Of a DNA stretch of 64,000 nt, positions 1 through 8,081 are shown piece after piece. The position numbers and the translations under genes were made by a program. Source of the stretch: Anaerorhabdus sp964386325 (GTDB lineage Bacteria; Bacillota_I; Bacilli_A; Erysipelotrichales; Erysipelotrichaceae); assembly GCA_964386325.1 (NCBI GenBank), contig CAYLQY010000016.1:1-64000 (forward strand), read 5' to 3'. The stretch's first letter is position 1, and the number at the start of each line of letters is the position of its first letter. The notes beneath the pieces are model-generated. The model did not search any database and was not told the origin of the DNA. It was given only the letters and a program-made list of their open reading frames with translations.

Positions 1-12
1 GTTTTTACCTCT

Positions 13-34
13 CACATGCATAGCATGTGGTTTT
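13..34 (+). terminator. possible terminator of a gene upstream of the window
   Basis: Seven-base inverted repeat CACATGC / GCATGTG with a three-base loop, followed by GGTTTT on the plus strand. The T run is short and the gene it would serve lies outside the window, so this is a weak call. Confidence 0.3.
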
Positions 35-48
35 CCAAAGAAATATAT

Positions 49-81
49 AAAAAAAGATTGAATTTCAAACCATTCAATCTT
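49..81 (-). terminator. rho-independent terminator of the rlmD operon
   Basis: On the minus strand a ten-base perfect stem (AAGATTGAAT / ATTCAATCTT, eight-base loop) is followed by a run of seven Ts. It lies eleven bases after the rlmD stop codon and ends the four-gene operon that starts near 4483. Confidence 0.9.
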
Positions 82-91
82 CCTATAATAA

Positions 92-1411
92 CTAAATTTT
101 TCTAAGATATACCAGTGTTTCAATATGTGGTGTTTGAGAAAACATATCAAACGGAATGATTCTCTTAATTTCATAACGATCTAATAGATCATTTAGATTT
201 CTTCCTAATGTTGCCGGATTGCATGAAATATAAATAAGTTGTTTTGGACGAGCTTTCATGATATTTTCAATCATTGCTTCATCAAGTCCCGTACGTGGTG
301 GATCGACAATGAGTGCATCGATATCACCTTTCTTTGCGATATATTTCATTTCTTCGCCAGCATCACCACTAACAAATTTTACTTTATCTTCACAGTGATT
401 TAGACGAGCATTATTCGTCGCATTTTTTACTGCATCTCTTACAAATTCAATACCAATTACATTTTCAGCTTTATCTTTCGCAAGTAATGAAATAGCCCCA
501 ATACCACTATAAGCTTCTACAAGTGTTCCACAAGGTTCTAATAATGCTATTGCGGTTTTATATAAATTCTTTGCTTGTACTAGATTTAATTGGAAGAAAG
601 ATGCAGGTGATAATCTTAATACAATCCCATCAATTTTTAATTCAAGTGTCTTACTACCACCAAGATGAATAAACTCTTTACCGAAAGTTTCAATATTCTT
701 CTTACTGATATTTACACTTTGATAAAGCGATTTAAGACCTTCAATATTCATAATTTCTTCAATTACTTCTTCTTCAATTTTCATTTTTCCAGTAACCAAA
801 GTACATTGATATTTACCATCAAACCCACGCAATACAATTGTACGAATACCACGTTCTATTTGATCGTTGTAGTCTCTAAAACCAAATTTATTCAATACGT
901 TCATAATGGCCATTCTCGTTTTATCTAATCCTTTTTCATGAACTTGGCATTCATCCATATAAACCAAACGACTAGAATTAGCTTCATACATACCACTATA
1001 TAAAGTACCCTTTAACCACTTAACTGGTAGTTTGCATTGATTGCGATAATTAAACGGTGTTGGGTTTGGAACAACATCTTCAATCAACTTACCATCAATA
1101 TTCGCATACTTCTTTAATGTTTCTCTTAATAATTCTTTTTTATACTCCAGTTGTTTTTTATAATCACAAATCATCATTGAACATCCACCACATTTTTCAC
1201 TTAGTGAACAACGTGGTTTTACTCTGAATGGACTCTTCTCTATTACTCGCACTGTTTTTGCTTTCATGTAGCTTCCAAAATTCTCTAGAATTTCAATTTC
1301 AACTAATTCATCAACGAGTGCACCTTCTACAAAAACAGGTATTTTATTGACATAGCCAATACCCTCTCCATTGATTCCAATTTTAATAATTCTCATTTTT
1401 TGTTTTAACAT
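92..1411 (-). CDS. rlmD: 23S rRNA (uracil-5-)-methyltransferase, RlmD/RlmCD family
   Basis: SAM-dependent methyltransferase that makes 5-methyluridine in 23S rRNA. The 439 residues show an N-terminal TRAM-like domain (about 1-58), the iron-sulfur cysteines C68, C74 and C77 in a C-x5-C-x2-C arrangement with a further cysteine in DECQVHE, a SAM-binding loop EAYSGIGAISL, the DPPRTGLD motif and the catalytic cysteine in YISCNPATLGRNL. Length matches the family. It starts nine bases after the DHHW gene and is probably co-transcribed with the O-acylation cassette although functionally unrelated. Bacillus has one enzyme (RlmCD) for U747 and U1939; which site this one modifies cannot be told from sequence. 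Met6 is an alternative start. Confidence 0.9.
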   Translation of the reverse strand: MLKQKMRIIKIGINGEGIGYVNKIPVFVEGALVDELVEIEILENFGSYMKAKTVRVIEKSPFRVKPRCSLSEKCGGCSMMICDYKKQLEYKKELLRETLKKYANIDGKLIEDVVPNPTPFNYRNQCKLPVKWLKGTLYSGMYEANSSRLVYMDECQVHEKGLDKTRMAIMNVLNKFGFRDYNDQIERGIRTIVLRGFDGKYQCTLVTGKMKIEEEVIEEIMNIEGLKSLYQSVNISKKNIETFGKEFIHLGGSKTLELKIDGIVLRLSPASFFQLNLVQAKNLYKTAIALLEPCGTLVEAYSGIGAISLLAKDKAENVIGIEFVRDAVKNATNNARLNHCEDKVKFVSGDAGEEMKYIAKKGDIDALIVDPPRTGLDEAMIENIMKARPKQLIYISCNPATLGRNLNDLLDRYEIKRIIPFDMFSQTPHIETLVYLRKI

Positions 1412-1420
1412 ACTTTACTC

Positions 1421-2527
1421 CTATCGTAAGAAGGCAAAATTCTTTTCAGTCACAAAATTTTCTAAATTATAAAGAAATAAAACTTGATCAATATCCTCAG
1501 ACGCAATTAACTCCGTCAGTGGTAAACGATAATATCGCAAATCAACCATGATGATTTCTGAATAATGTGAGGCAAGATAAGGTATAAAAATATGAGCATA
1601 CGAGTCTTTTACAACCAATATCTTTCCTTGATCGTCTACTACACCTTCATTTTTAATTGTAACAAGTGAATGATTACCACCTAAATAATACGCATATTTA
1701 TCCTTTTCTACAAGTTTTTGTGCATCAAAGAGACTATTCATTGAAGTTCCGTCTTCAAATATCACCTCTGATTTGATGGGATTTTGTGGAATCATCTTAT
1801 ACATAGCATCCCCAGGATACCAAAATACACCTGCTTTTGACAGTAATGTTCCTTTGAAATCCGTCGTTACTTCTTCAAAACTAAACTGTTCTTCATTCAT
1901 CATATTTTGAAGACAATACAGTTGATATGCAAGATATGCACCATGTGAATTCCAATGATGATCAGTTTTGAAATAAACATCTTTTTGATTCAGTAATGCA
2001 CTTGTTACATCAATCCAGTCGCCTTTTATCTGTGAATGAATTGATGCCAAGATATTTTCTTGATTCAAATTGAACGAGAACATTGGTAGAGAATCCTTAT
2101 CAATATCACTCGCTGTCGGTACAATCATAAGTTGTGTTGGTATATCTAAATTCTCTATAAATTTATTGATTTGCATAATTGATGTGTTCAGTGTATTTTC
2201 ATCAATACTCGAAAACATTTGAATCAGTGTTTCATCTTTTCCAATATAAACACCATTATTTTCTATACTGCCTGTTCCAATTTTTGAGTATGCTTTTATG
2301 CCAATCCAATTATCACGGAAGATAAATTGATCATTTAAATAAGTTTCTAATTCTGATGTATAAGAATTGGAAAGTAATTTCTTAATTGAGAACTCTGGGA
2401 ATTGTTTTAAATACCGATTTTCATTTTCAGAGAATTCTTTATCAGGATTCATAAAATTAAGAATTGTTAAGACACCTAAAAAAGCACAAAATGTAAAGAC
2501 TGTAATCAGTTGAATTTTCTTTTTCAT
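1421..2527 (-). CDS. DHHW family protein (AlgX/AlgJ-like SGNH partner of an MBOAT acyltransferase)
   Basis: 368 residues with one N-terminal membrane anchor (about 5-25) and an extracellular SGNH-hydrolase-like domain. The family motif DHHWNSHGAYLAY is present in the middle, and a later GGNHS followed by KDSYAHIF looks like the Ser-His part of the fold. DHHW/AlgJ-type proteins work with MBOAT proteins to put acyl (usually acetyl) groups on exopolysaccharides or wall polymers. A good ribosome site (GGAGGTAAG) precedes the ATG. The gene follows the MBOAT gene by eleven bases, supporting a functional pair. The polymer acted on is unknown. Confidence 0.85.
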   Translation of the reverse strand: MKKKIQLITVFTFCAFLGVLTILNFMNPDKEFSENENRYLKQFPEFSIKKLLSNSYTSELETYLNDQFIFRDNWIGIKAYSKIGTGSIENNGVYIGKDETLIQMFSSIDENTLNTSIMQINKFIENLDIPTQLMIVPTASDIDKDSLPMFSFNLNQENILASIHSQIKGDWIDVTSALLNQKDVYFKTDHHWNSHGAYLAYQLYCLQNMMNEEQFSFEEVTTDFKGTLLSKAGVFWYPGDAMYKMIPQNPIKSEVIFEDGTSMNSLFDAQKLVEKDKYAYYLGGNHSLVTIKNEGVVDDQGKILVVKDSYAHIFIPYLASHYSEIIMVDLRYYRLPLTELIASEDIDQVLFLYNLENFVTEKNFAFLR

Positions 2528-2538
2528 CTTCTTACCTC

Positions 2539-3939
2539 CTAAAACCTAAAGTATAGGAATGGGTTATAACTTGCATCCACAATGAATGCTGTGCATAATA
2601 CTAAACCTACACCAATTAAAACTGGGACCATAATCTCCCATTTCTTATTTTCAATAACACGATGATAGAAATTTTTGACTAATGGTGTTGATGCAATGCA
2701 TAGCGTTATTAGCAAGAATATATTGTTTCTTATAAAAAACATAAAGTATGAATTAAAGAGTGATAATCCTTCAAATCCAAACATCATGCGTAAATATTGT
2801 GTCAAACTACCAAAATCATCAAACGCAAAAATAACCCAGCTGATGATTATTAAAAATAAGGTATAGCTATGAGAAAGTAAAGCATTTGACTTCTCTAATT
2901 TTTTCAATAAGAATGATTTTTCAATCATTAGTAGAACACCAAAATATAAACCCCATAGAATAAAATTCCAACTGGCGCCATGCCATAAACCCGTTAAAAA
3001 CCACACAATTAAAATATTGCGATAGTTCATTAATTTACTGCATCGATTCCCTCCAAGGGGTATGTACACATAATCTCTAAACCATGTGCTTAAAGATATA
3101 TGCCATCTACGCCAAAATTCAGTAATTGATTTTGATATATACGGATAATTAAAATTCTCCAAGAATTCGAAACCTAACATTTTACCTAAACCAATGGCCA
3201 TATCACTGTATCCACTAAAATCAAAATAAATTTGAAAGCCAAATGCAATAGCACCTAACCATGCTGTAGCGATGGACATTTGTGACAAAGGTAACGTATG
3301 GATTGTTTCCCAAAGTAAACCAATATTATTTGCGAGTAATACTTTCTTCGCTAATCCTGTTACAAACCGTTGCACCCCATTATAAAACTTATCCATTGTT
3401 TCTTCACGATGCACAAGTTGTTTTGCGATATCTTTATAACGAACAATAGGTCCTGCGATCAGTTGTGGAAACATTGTTACATATGCACCAAAAGATACAA
3501 TGCTTTTTTGAACATCTGCTTGTCCACGGTAAACATCGATTGGATAGGACATTGTTTGAAATGTATAGAATGAAATTCCAATGGGTAATGCAAGTCCAAG
3601 TGGTTTTAACCATTCAAATCCTAATTGATTTAAATTTAATACAATGAAATCAAAATATTTAAAGAATCCTAATAATCCTAAATTAAAACATATTGAAAAA
3701 ATTACAAATCGCTTTGCAATCCTTTTATTATCTTTATGCTTATCTATCATATAGCCATTAAAATAATCGACAACTGTTGATAGTAACATAATCAATATAT
3801 AAATTGGTTCTCCCCAGCCATAGAAAACTAAGCTAAGAAGCAACAAGAATAAATTACGAAACTTTAGTGGTGATAGTTTCATCACCACCAAAGTTAACGG
3901 CAAGTATCCAAATAGAAATACTACGCTACTGAAAACCAT
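2539..3939 (-). CDS. MBOAT family O-acyltransferase (AlgI/DltB-like)
   Basis: 466-residue polytopic membrane protein of the AlgI type. Seen: the N-terminal VFSSVVFLFGYLPL start typical of the family, the motif FWRRWHISLSTWFRDYVYIPLGG, and the catalytic-histidine region WFLTGLWHGASWNFILWGLYFG. The family transfers acyl groups across the membrane to surface polysaccharides. Its ATG comes directly after the stop of the upstream DUF4358 gene with no strong ribosome site, so it is probably translationally coupled. Neighbours on both sides (DUF4358 lipoprotein and DHHW protein) form a cassette seen in many clostridia-like genomes. A DltB role is less likely because no dltA/dltC/dltD genes are nearby. 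Confidence 0.92.
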   Translation of the reverse strand: MVFSSVVFLFGYLPLTLVVMKLSPLKFRNLFLLLLSLVFYGWGEPIYILIMLLSTVVDYFNGYMIDKHKDNKRIAKRFVIFSICFNLGLLGFFKYFDFIVLNLNQLGFEWLKPLGLALPIGISFYTFQTMSYPIDVYRGQADVQKSIVSFGAYVTMFPQLIAGPIVRYKDIAKQLVHREETMDKFYNGVQRFVTGLAKKVLLANNIGLLWETIHTLPLSQMSIATAWLGAIAFGFQIYFDFSGYSDMAIGLGKMLGFEFLENFNYPYISKSITEFWRRWHISLSTWFRDYVYIPLGGNRCSKLMNYRNILIVWFLTGLWHGASWNFILWGLYFGVLLMIEKSFLLKKLEKSNALLSHSYTLFLIIISWVIFAFDDFGSLTQYLRMMFGFEGLSLFNSYFMFFIRNNIFLLITLCIASTPLVKNFYHRVIENKKWEIMVPVLIGVGLVLCTAFIVDASYNPFLYFRF

Positions 3940-3940
3940 A

Positions 3941-4483
3941 TTACTTTAATGCAGTTTGAATATCATCAGCGATAGCTTGTGCATCTTCGGCAATAACGAC
4001 AACCACATTATTACCTTCTGTAAATGTAACATAGTTTTGTACTAGTTCATATTGAGCAGGTAAGTATTGTGCCCATGTAGCATCTAAATCCGCAAGACGT
4101 TTATCTAACGCTTCTTTTACTGCATCAACTTTACCATCTTTTGCTTCAACTACCATAATTTCAGTAGCTTGAACATTCATCATTGGTAAAAATATTGCAT
4201 AATCATTTACATCCTCAGTAGTAAGATAGTAAAGATTCCCCAAAGTAGCTTCATCAGCCATCATAAATCCAGGAAGTTCATATTTTCCACTATTTAACAC
4301 AGCATCTATTTTCTTTTGAAGTTCTGTTAAGTTAGCAGTTTCGCCTCCTGTTGTCCCTTCCTCCCCTTGATCAACACTCGGTGTTTGTGTCGCCTCCGGT
4401 GTTGGTGTAGCTTCATTTTTTGGTGTTGATGAACATCCTACCAAAATTAAAGCTAAAGATAAAAGACAAACTAATTTTTTCAT
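3941..4483 (-). CDS. DUF4358 lipoprotein of the O-acylation cassette
   Basis: 180 residues. The start is the ATG at 4483 because AGGAGG lies just upstream and it opens a lipoprotein signal peptide ending in LVGC (Cys17); an in-frame extension to 4615 lacks these. A Thr/Pro/Glu-rich linker (about 18-50) precedes the DUF4358 domain. The protein should sit on the outer face of the membrane. It is the first gene of the operon with the MBOAT and DHHW genes. The function of DUF4358 is not established; the constant linkage suggests an accessory role in polymer acylation, which is inference. Confidence 0.85.
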   Translation of the reverse strand: MKKLVCLLSLALILVGCSSTPKNEATPTPEATQTPSVDQGEEGTTGGETANLTELQKKIDAVLNSGKYELPGFMMADEATLGNLYYLTTEDVNDYAIFLPMMNVQATEIMVVEAKDGKVDAVKEALDKRLADLDATWAQYLPAQYELVQNYVTFTEGNNVVVVIAEDAQAIADDIQTALK

Positions 4484-4601
4484 ATTTCCTCCTAGCATTT
4501 CTTTTGAAATGCTACACGAATTATACCAAAACACACCTTGCTTGTCTTTTAATTTAATTTGAATTTTATGTGAACAAGTATTCAATTTCAATAGAGAGAT
4601 T

Positions 4602-4627
4602 AAAAAAACCTGCATTTCTACAGGTTA
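4602..4627 (-). terminator. terminator overlapping the stop codon of the pyrophosphatase-like gene
   Basis: Minus-strand stem AACCTG / CAGGTT with a seven-base loop followed by seven Ts. The 5' arm includes the stop codon. It separates this gene from the acylation operon. Confidence 0.85.
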
Positions 4628-5014
4628 ATCTGTTAATCCCCAACTAGGTATTTCTTGTCCTCTACGCACCAAGATTGTTTTTTGATAATCTGTTTGATTT
4701 AGGAAGCGTAAAATCTTATCTTCATCCTCTTTGGAACATCCAATTAAAAGTTTTGCTTGTAAATCTTTCTTCAATATATCTGCCGCAATAATAATTGCTG
4801 ATACACTACTTGATTTTTCACTACCTTTGAATACCATAATTCCTTCATTATCTGACGTACTCGTATCTTTTAATCTTCCGTATTCAACCGGATATACAAG
4901 ATTTCCGAATTCTGGGTGTTTTGAACCTTTTTCACGAATAATTTCTAATTTGGAAGAAAGATACAAAGTATCTATTTTTTGCCAAAAAAAAGCATTATTT
5001 TCAAAATCTGCCAT
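4625..5014 (-). CDS. small inorganic-pyrophosphatase-like protein, active site probably degenerate
   Basis: 129 residues resembling the short class I pyrophosphatase-like proteins of Firmicutes: FFWQKIDTLYLSSKLEI..REKGSKHPEFGNLVYPVEYGRLKD, then LLIGCSKEDEDKILRFLN and a C-terminal ILVRRG. The loop that in active class I enzymes carries three aspartates (D-x-D-P-x-D) reads SDNEGIMVF here, so at least one metal-binding Asp is lost and another is Glu. A separate, apparently intact Mn-type pyrophosphatase is encoded at 11374-13005. It is a single-gene unit with its own terminator. The family assignment is by eye; catalytic activity is doubtful. Confidence 0.6.
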   Translation of the reverse strand: MADFENNAFFWQKIDTLYLSSKLEIIREKGSKHPEFGNLVYPVEYGRLKDTSTSDNEGIMVFKGSEKSSSVSAIIIAADILKKDLQAKLLIGCSKEDEDKILRFLNQTDYQKTILVRRGQEIPSWGLTD

Positions 5015-5096
5015 GTTTGCACCTCATTTACTCTACCATTATAGCAAAAATGAAAGGAATGTAAACAAATTTCAAATGAATGAAAATATTTTCAGT

Positions 5097-6089
5097 TTAT
5101 TTTCTTACTTTTAGTGGAGTTATTGCAGAAATATTTTCACATCCCGTCATACGCATCGCATGAATGAATTCCTTTTTAAGTTTTTGAATCGTATTTCTTA
5201 CTCCTTCAGTTCCCTCTGTTGCACAGGCTAACGCAAGTGGACGACCCACAAGTACCGCATCAGCTCCTAAGGCAATCGCTTTAAAAATATCATTACCTGT
5301 ACGGAAACCACCATCCACAAGAATAGTTAATCGGCCGTCGATTGCACACACAATCTCTTCAAGTACTTCAATCGTTCCTGGTGTTTCATCCAATACTCGG
5401 CCACCATGATTGCTGACAATAATACCATCAGCTCCAGCTTCTAAAGCTCGTAGTGCCGCTTCTTTTGTCATAATTCCTTTTACAATAAATGGTTTGTTTC
5501 CACACAACTTCTTGATTTCACGAAGAGCATGAACATCTTTGTTTTCAACCGGAGTTTTCGCATTTCTTAATAATGGCAAACCCGCTGCATCAATATCCAT
5601 CGCTACCCCCAACACATCAAATTCCTTCACTGTTTCAAAGCGTTGCTTAACTGTTTCCATTTCCCACGGTTTGATTGTTAGGAATCCTTTTCCGCCTTGT
5701 TCATGTAATGCTCTTGCAGGTAAATGGAAATAGTTTTCAAAATCGATACCATCGCCTACAAAACAGAGTATATTTTCTTCTCTACATGCAAGGGCTAGCT
5801 CGGTATTATAATCATAATCACTGATATCTGTCCCATAATTGTTTTTAATTCCTGCAATTGGCGCACAGCATAATGGTAAATCACACTTTACGCCAAACAA
5901 ATCCGTTGTTGTATCAATATCTTTTACATCGTTCAATACATCTAGATTTAATTTTATTTTAGTTAATTCTTTAACGTTGTTAATAAATGAAATCCCTTGA
6001 CCAATTCCACCTAAACCTGGAATCTCTCCTCGGCATGCAAAGCCATTGCATACTGGACATTGTCTACAAAGTGTTGCTTCTCTTTTCAT
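5097..6089 (-). CDS. FMN-dependent alpha-hydroxyacid oxidizing protein
   Basis: TIM-barrel flavoprotein of the lactate/glycolate oxidase family. Visible: PLCCAPIAGI in the flavin-binding region, FIVKGIMTKEAALRALEAGADGIIVSNHGGRVLD with the catalytic His-Gly-Gly-Arg, and the phosphate-binding LVDGGFRTGNDIFKAIALGADAVLVGRP. The N-terminus has cysteines in CRQCPVCNGFAC, unusual for lactate oxidases and typical of anaerobe versions. The start is taken at 6089, where GGGAGATAAG precedes the ATG; an upstream ATG at 6107 overlaps the arsR stop without a ribosome site. It is last in an operon with an ArsR regulator and a membrane protein. The substrate is unknown. Confidence 0.85.
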   Translation of the reverse strand: MKREATLCRQCPVCNGFACRGEIPGLGGIGQGISFINNVKELTKIKLNLDVLNDVKDIDTTTDLFGVKCDLPLCCAPIAGIKNNYGTDISDYDYNTELALACREENILCFVGDGIDFENYFHLPARALHEQGGKGFLTIKPWEMETVKQRFETVKEFDVLGVAMDIDAAGLPLLRNAKTPVENKDVHALREIKKLCGNKPFIVKGIMTKEAALRALEAGADGIIVSNHGGRVLDETPGTIEVLEEIVCAIDGRLTILVDGGFRTGNDIFKAIALGADAVLVGRPLALACATEGTEGVRNTIQKLKKEFIHAMRMTGCENISAITPLKVRK

Positions 6090-6099
6090 TCTTATCTCC

Positions 6100-6393
6100 C
6101 TATTCATTCACATGGTCTAAAGCCATTTTAAAAATACTCTCAATGTGTTCATCCGCTAAAGAATAATACACATTCTTACCCGCTTTTCTTGATTTGATTA
6201 AATGTGTTTTTTTCAATGATGCTAGTTGATGTGAAACAGCTGATTGACTCATTTGTAATTCTTCCACAAAATCACTAACACAACGTTCATTTTCAAATAA
6301 CAAATTCAATATTTTTAAACGGGTACTATCGGAAAACATTTTAAATAATAATGACATCTCTTCAAACTGTGATTCTAGATCGACATTTTTCAT
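6100..6393 (-). CDS. ArsR/SmtB family metal sensor with an alpha5 zinc-type site
   Basis: 97-residue winged-helix repressor: FSDSTRLKILNLLF dimer/DNA helix region, recognition helix MSQSAVSHQLASLKKTHLI, wing RKAGKNVYYSLADEHI. The last helix carries D81, H83, H94 and E97, the same spacing (2, 11, 3) as the zinc ligands D104, H106, H117, E120 of SmtB, with E97 the final residue. The CXC-type alpha3 site of CadC/ArsR is absent. It overlaps the upstream membrane-protein gene by four bases (ATGA), and its likely targets are this operon itself. No zinc exporter lies next to it. Confidence 0.88.
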   Translation of the reverse strand: MKNVDLESQFEEMSLLFKMFSDSTRLKILNLLFENERCVSDFVEELQMSQSAVSHQLASLKKTHLIKSRKAGKNVYYSLADEHIESIFKMALDHVNE

Positions 6394-6854
6394 GTGGTCT
6401 TCACTCGCTTTCCTTTTATTATTACCTTTTCTTTATCGCGTACAAATGCTCTTAATAGTGGCACTACTGTTTTTCTAGAGAAACATTCTATTGTTTTTAC
6501 AGTATGGTCAACTAGTTCAATTTCTAAGTCATCATGATCTGCGCGCCATATGTATTGCCATGTTAATATATCTTCCCAATAAATAAGACTACAGTTTTCT
6601 CTTTCCTTACAATTATATAAAATTATATAATCATGCGTAAAATCTATTAACTTACGGTCTGGTAGTACAAACAAGCAAAACGATGACATACCAAACATTA
6701 AAACCCCAATATATGAAAATAAATCATTAAATATCATCATTATAAAGCTCGCAAAAATCATAACGATTAAACCATTTTTAGGTTTAACGCTTACCGTAGC
6801 GATTATTGGTGGCTCTTTTGGAATATTTCTAATTCTTAATATTTTAGACTTCAT
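6390..6854 (-). CDS. small membrane protein of unknown function
   Basis: 154 residues with two adjacent hydrophobic segments (about 28-45 and 50-66) followed by a cytoplasmic-looking beta-rich tail containing IYWEDILTWQYIW and DDLEIELVDHTVKTIEC. The layout of two membrane helices then a strand-rich tail is like small bacterial PH-domain proteins, but this is only a guess. It is first in the operon with the ArsR sensor and the flavin oxidase and starts after GGGTGATAAA. I do not recognise a family. Confidence 0.7.
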   Translation of the reverse strand: MKSKILRIRNIPKEPPIIATVSVKPKNGLIVMIFASFIMMIFNDLFSYIGVLMFGMSSFCLFVLPDRKLIDFTHDYIILYNCKERENCSLIYWEDILTWQYIWRADHDDLEIELVDHTVKTIECFSRKTVVPLLRAFVRDKEKVIIKGKRVKTT

Positions 6855-6926
6855 TTTATCACCCTAACTGTCTTTAATTATACCACTCAATACGACGTTT
6901 CTCTATCATATTATTTACAAGTACTG

Positions 6927-6945
6927 TATAATAATACGCGGTGAT
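6927..6945 (+). promoter_or_regulatory. -10 element and ribosome site of tgt
   Basis: TATAAT at 6927-6932 and GGTGAT at 6940-6945, only four bases before the tgt ATG. No good -35 is seen at the right distance. The leader would be about ten bases long. Confidence 0.5.
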
Positions 6946-6948
6946 ATT

Positions 6949-8079
6949 ATGAAAAATTTTAGTTTTGAAGTTACACATCGTTGTAAACAATCTGGTGCCC
7001 GCTGTGGTACCCTACATACTCCTCATGGAGATGTTCAAACGCCAATGTTCATGCCTGTTGGAACATTAGCGACTGTGAAGTTTATTTCGCCTGAAGAATT
7101 ATACGAAATAGGTTCACAAGTTATTTTGGCTAATACCTATCATTTATGGTTAAGACCAGGTGAAGATATTGTTGAAAAAGCAGGTGGCGTTCAAAAATTT
7201 ATGAATTATTCAGGCCCTATGCTTACAGATAGTGGTGGATTTCAAGTATTCTCTTTAGCGGATGCTAGAAAAATAAAAGAAGAAGGCGTTACTTTTAAAA
7301 GTCATTTAGACGGCTCTACTCTTTTCTTAAGTCCCGAAAAATCAATTCAAATCCAAAACAAAATTGGGGCAGATATGATTATGTCCTTTGATGAATGTAT
7401 TCCTTATCCAGCTACCTATGAATATGTTAAAGATAGTGTTGAAAGAACACTACGTTGGGCAAAGCGTGGATTAGATGCTCATGAAAGAAAAGAAGACCAA
7501 GCTTTATTCGGTATTGTACAAGGTGGCGATTACGAAGACTTACGCAAACATTGTGCTGAAGAATTAGTTAAGATGGATTTCCCAGGTTATTCCATCGGTG
7601 GAACTTCTGTTGGTGAAGATAAACAAACCATGTACCGTATGATTGAATATGCAATAAAATATTTACCTGAAGACAAACCACGTTACCTTATGGGCGTTGG
7701 GGCTGTTAATGATATCCTTGAAGCAATCCAACGTGGTGTTGATATGATGGATTGTGTTTTACCTACACGTATCGCACGACATGGAACACTAATGACAAGT
7801 GAAGGTAGAATCAATATTAAGAAAGCAATTTATAAAGAAGACTTTAGACCTTTAGATCCTGAGTGTGATTGCATCTGTTGTAAAAATCATACACGAGCAT
7901 ATCTAAATCATTTATATCGTTGTAACGAAGGACTAGGAAATCGTCTTATGTCTATTCATAACCTTCGCTTTCTTCTTCGTTTGACTGAACAAGCACGTCA
8001 AGCAATTATGGAAGATCGCTTTGGTGATTTCAAAAAAGAAATCCTTGCGAAGTATGCATTTGATGAAAGAGGATTTTAA
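6949..8079 (+). CDS. tgt: queuine/preQ1 tRNA-guanine transglycosylase
   Basis: Exchanges guanine-34 of GUN-anticodon tRNAs for preQ1. All hallmarks are visible in 376 residues: LTDSGGFQVFSL with D94, GIVQGGDYEDLR, YSIGGTSVGE, the nucleophile D268 in MMDCVLPTRIARHGT, and zinc ligands C306, C308, C311 and H337 in CDCICC and IHNL. It is the first of three consecutive queuosine genes and is followed by queA after two bases. No preQ1 synthesis genes (queCDEF) are in the window, so the base may be salvaged or made elsewhere. Confidence 0.98.
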   Translation: MKNFSFEVTHRCKQSGARCGTLHTPHGDVQTPMFMPVGTLATVKFISPEELYEIGSQVILANTYHLWLRPGEDIVEKAGGVQKFMNYSGPMLTDSGGFQVFSLADARKIKEEGVTFKSHLDGSTLFLSPEKSIQIQNKIGADMIMSFDECIPYPATYEYVKDSVERTLRWAKRGLDAHERKEDQALFGIVQGGDYEDLRKHCAEELVKMDFPGYSIGGTSVGEDKQTMYRMIEYAIKYLPEDKPRYLMGVGAVNDILEAIQRGVDMMDCVLPTRIARHGTLMTSEGRINIKKAIYKEDFRPLDPECDCICCKNHTRAYLNHLYRCNEGLGNRLMSIHNLRFLLRLTEQARQAIMEDRFGDFKKEILAKYAFDERGF

Positions 8080-8081
8080 TT

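Noticed and set aside
4484..4615. N-terminal extension of the DUF4358 gene
   Set aside because: No ribosome site, and it would bury the lipoprotein signal peptide that begins at 4483.
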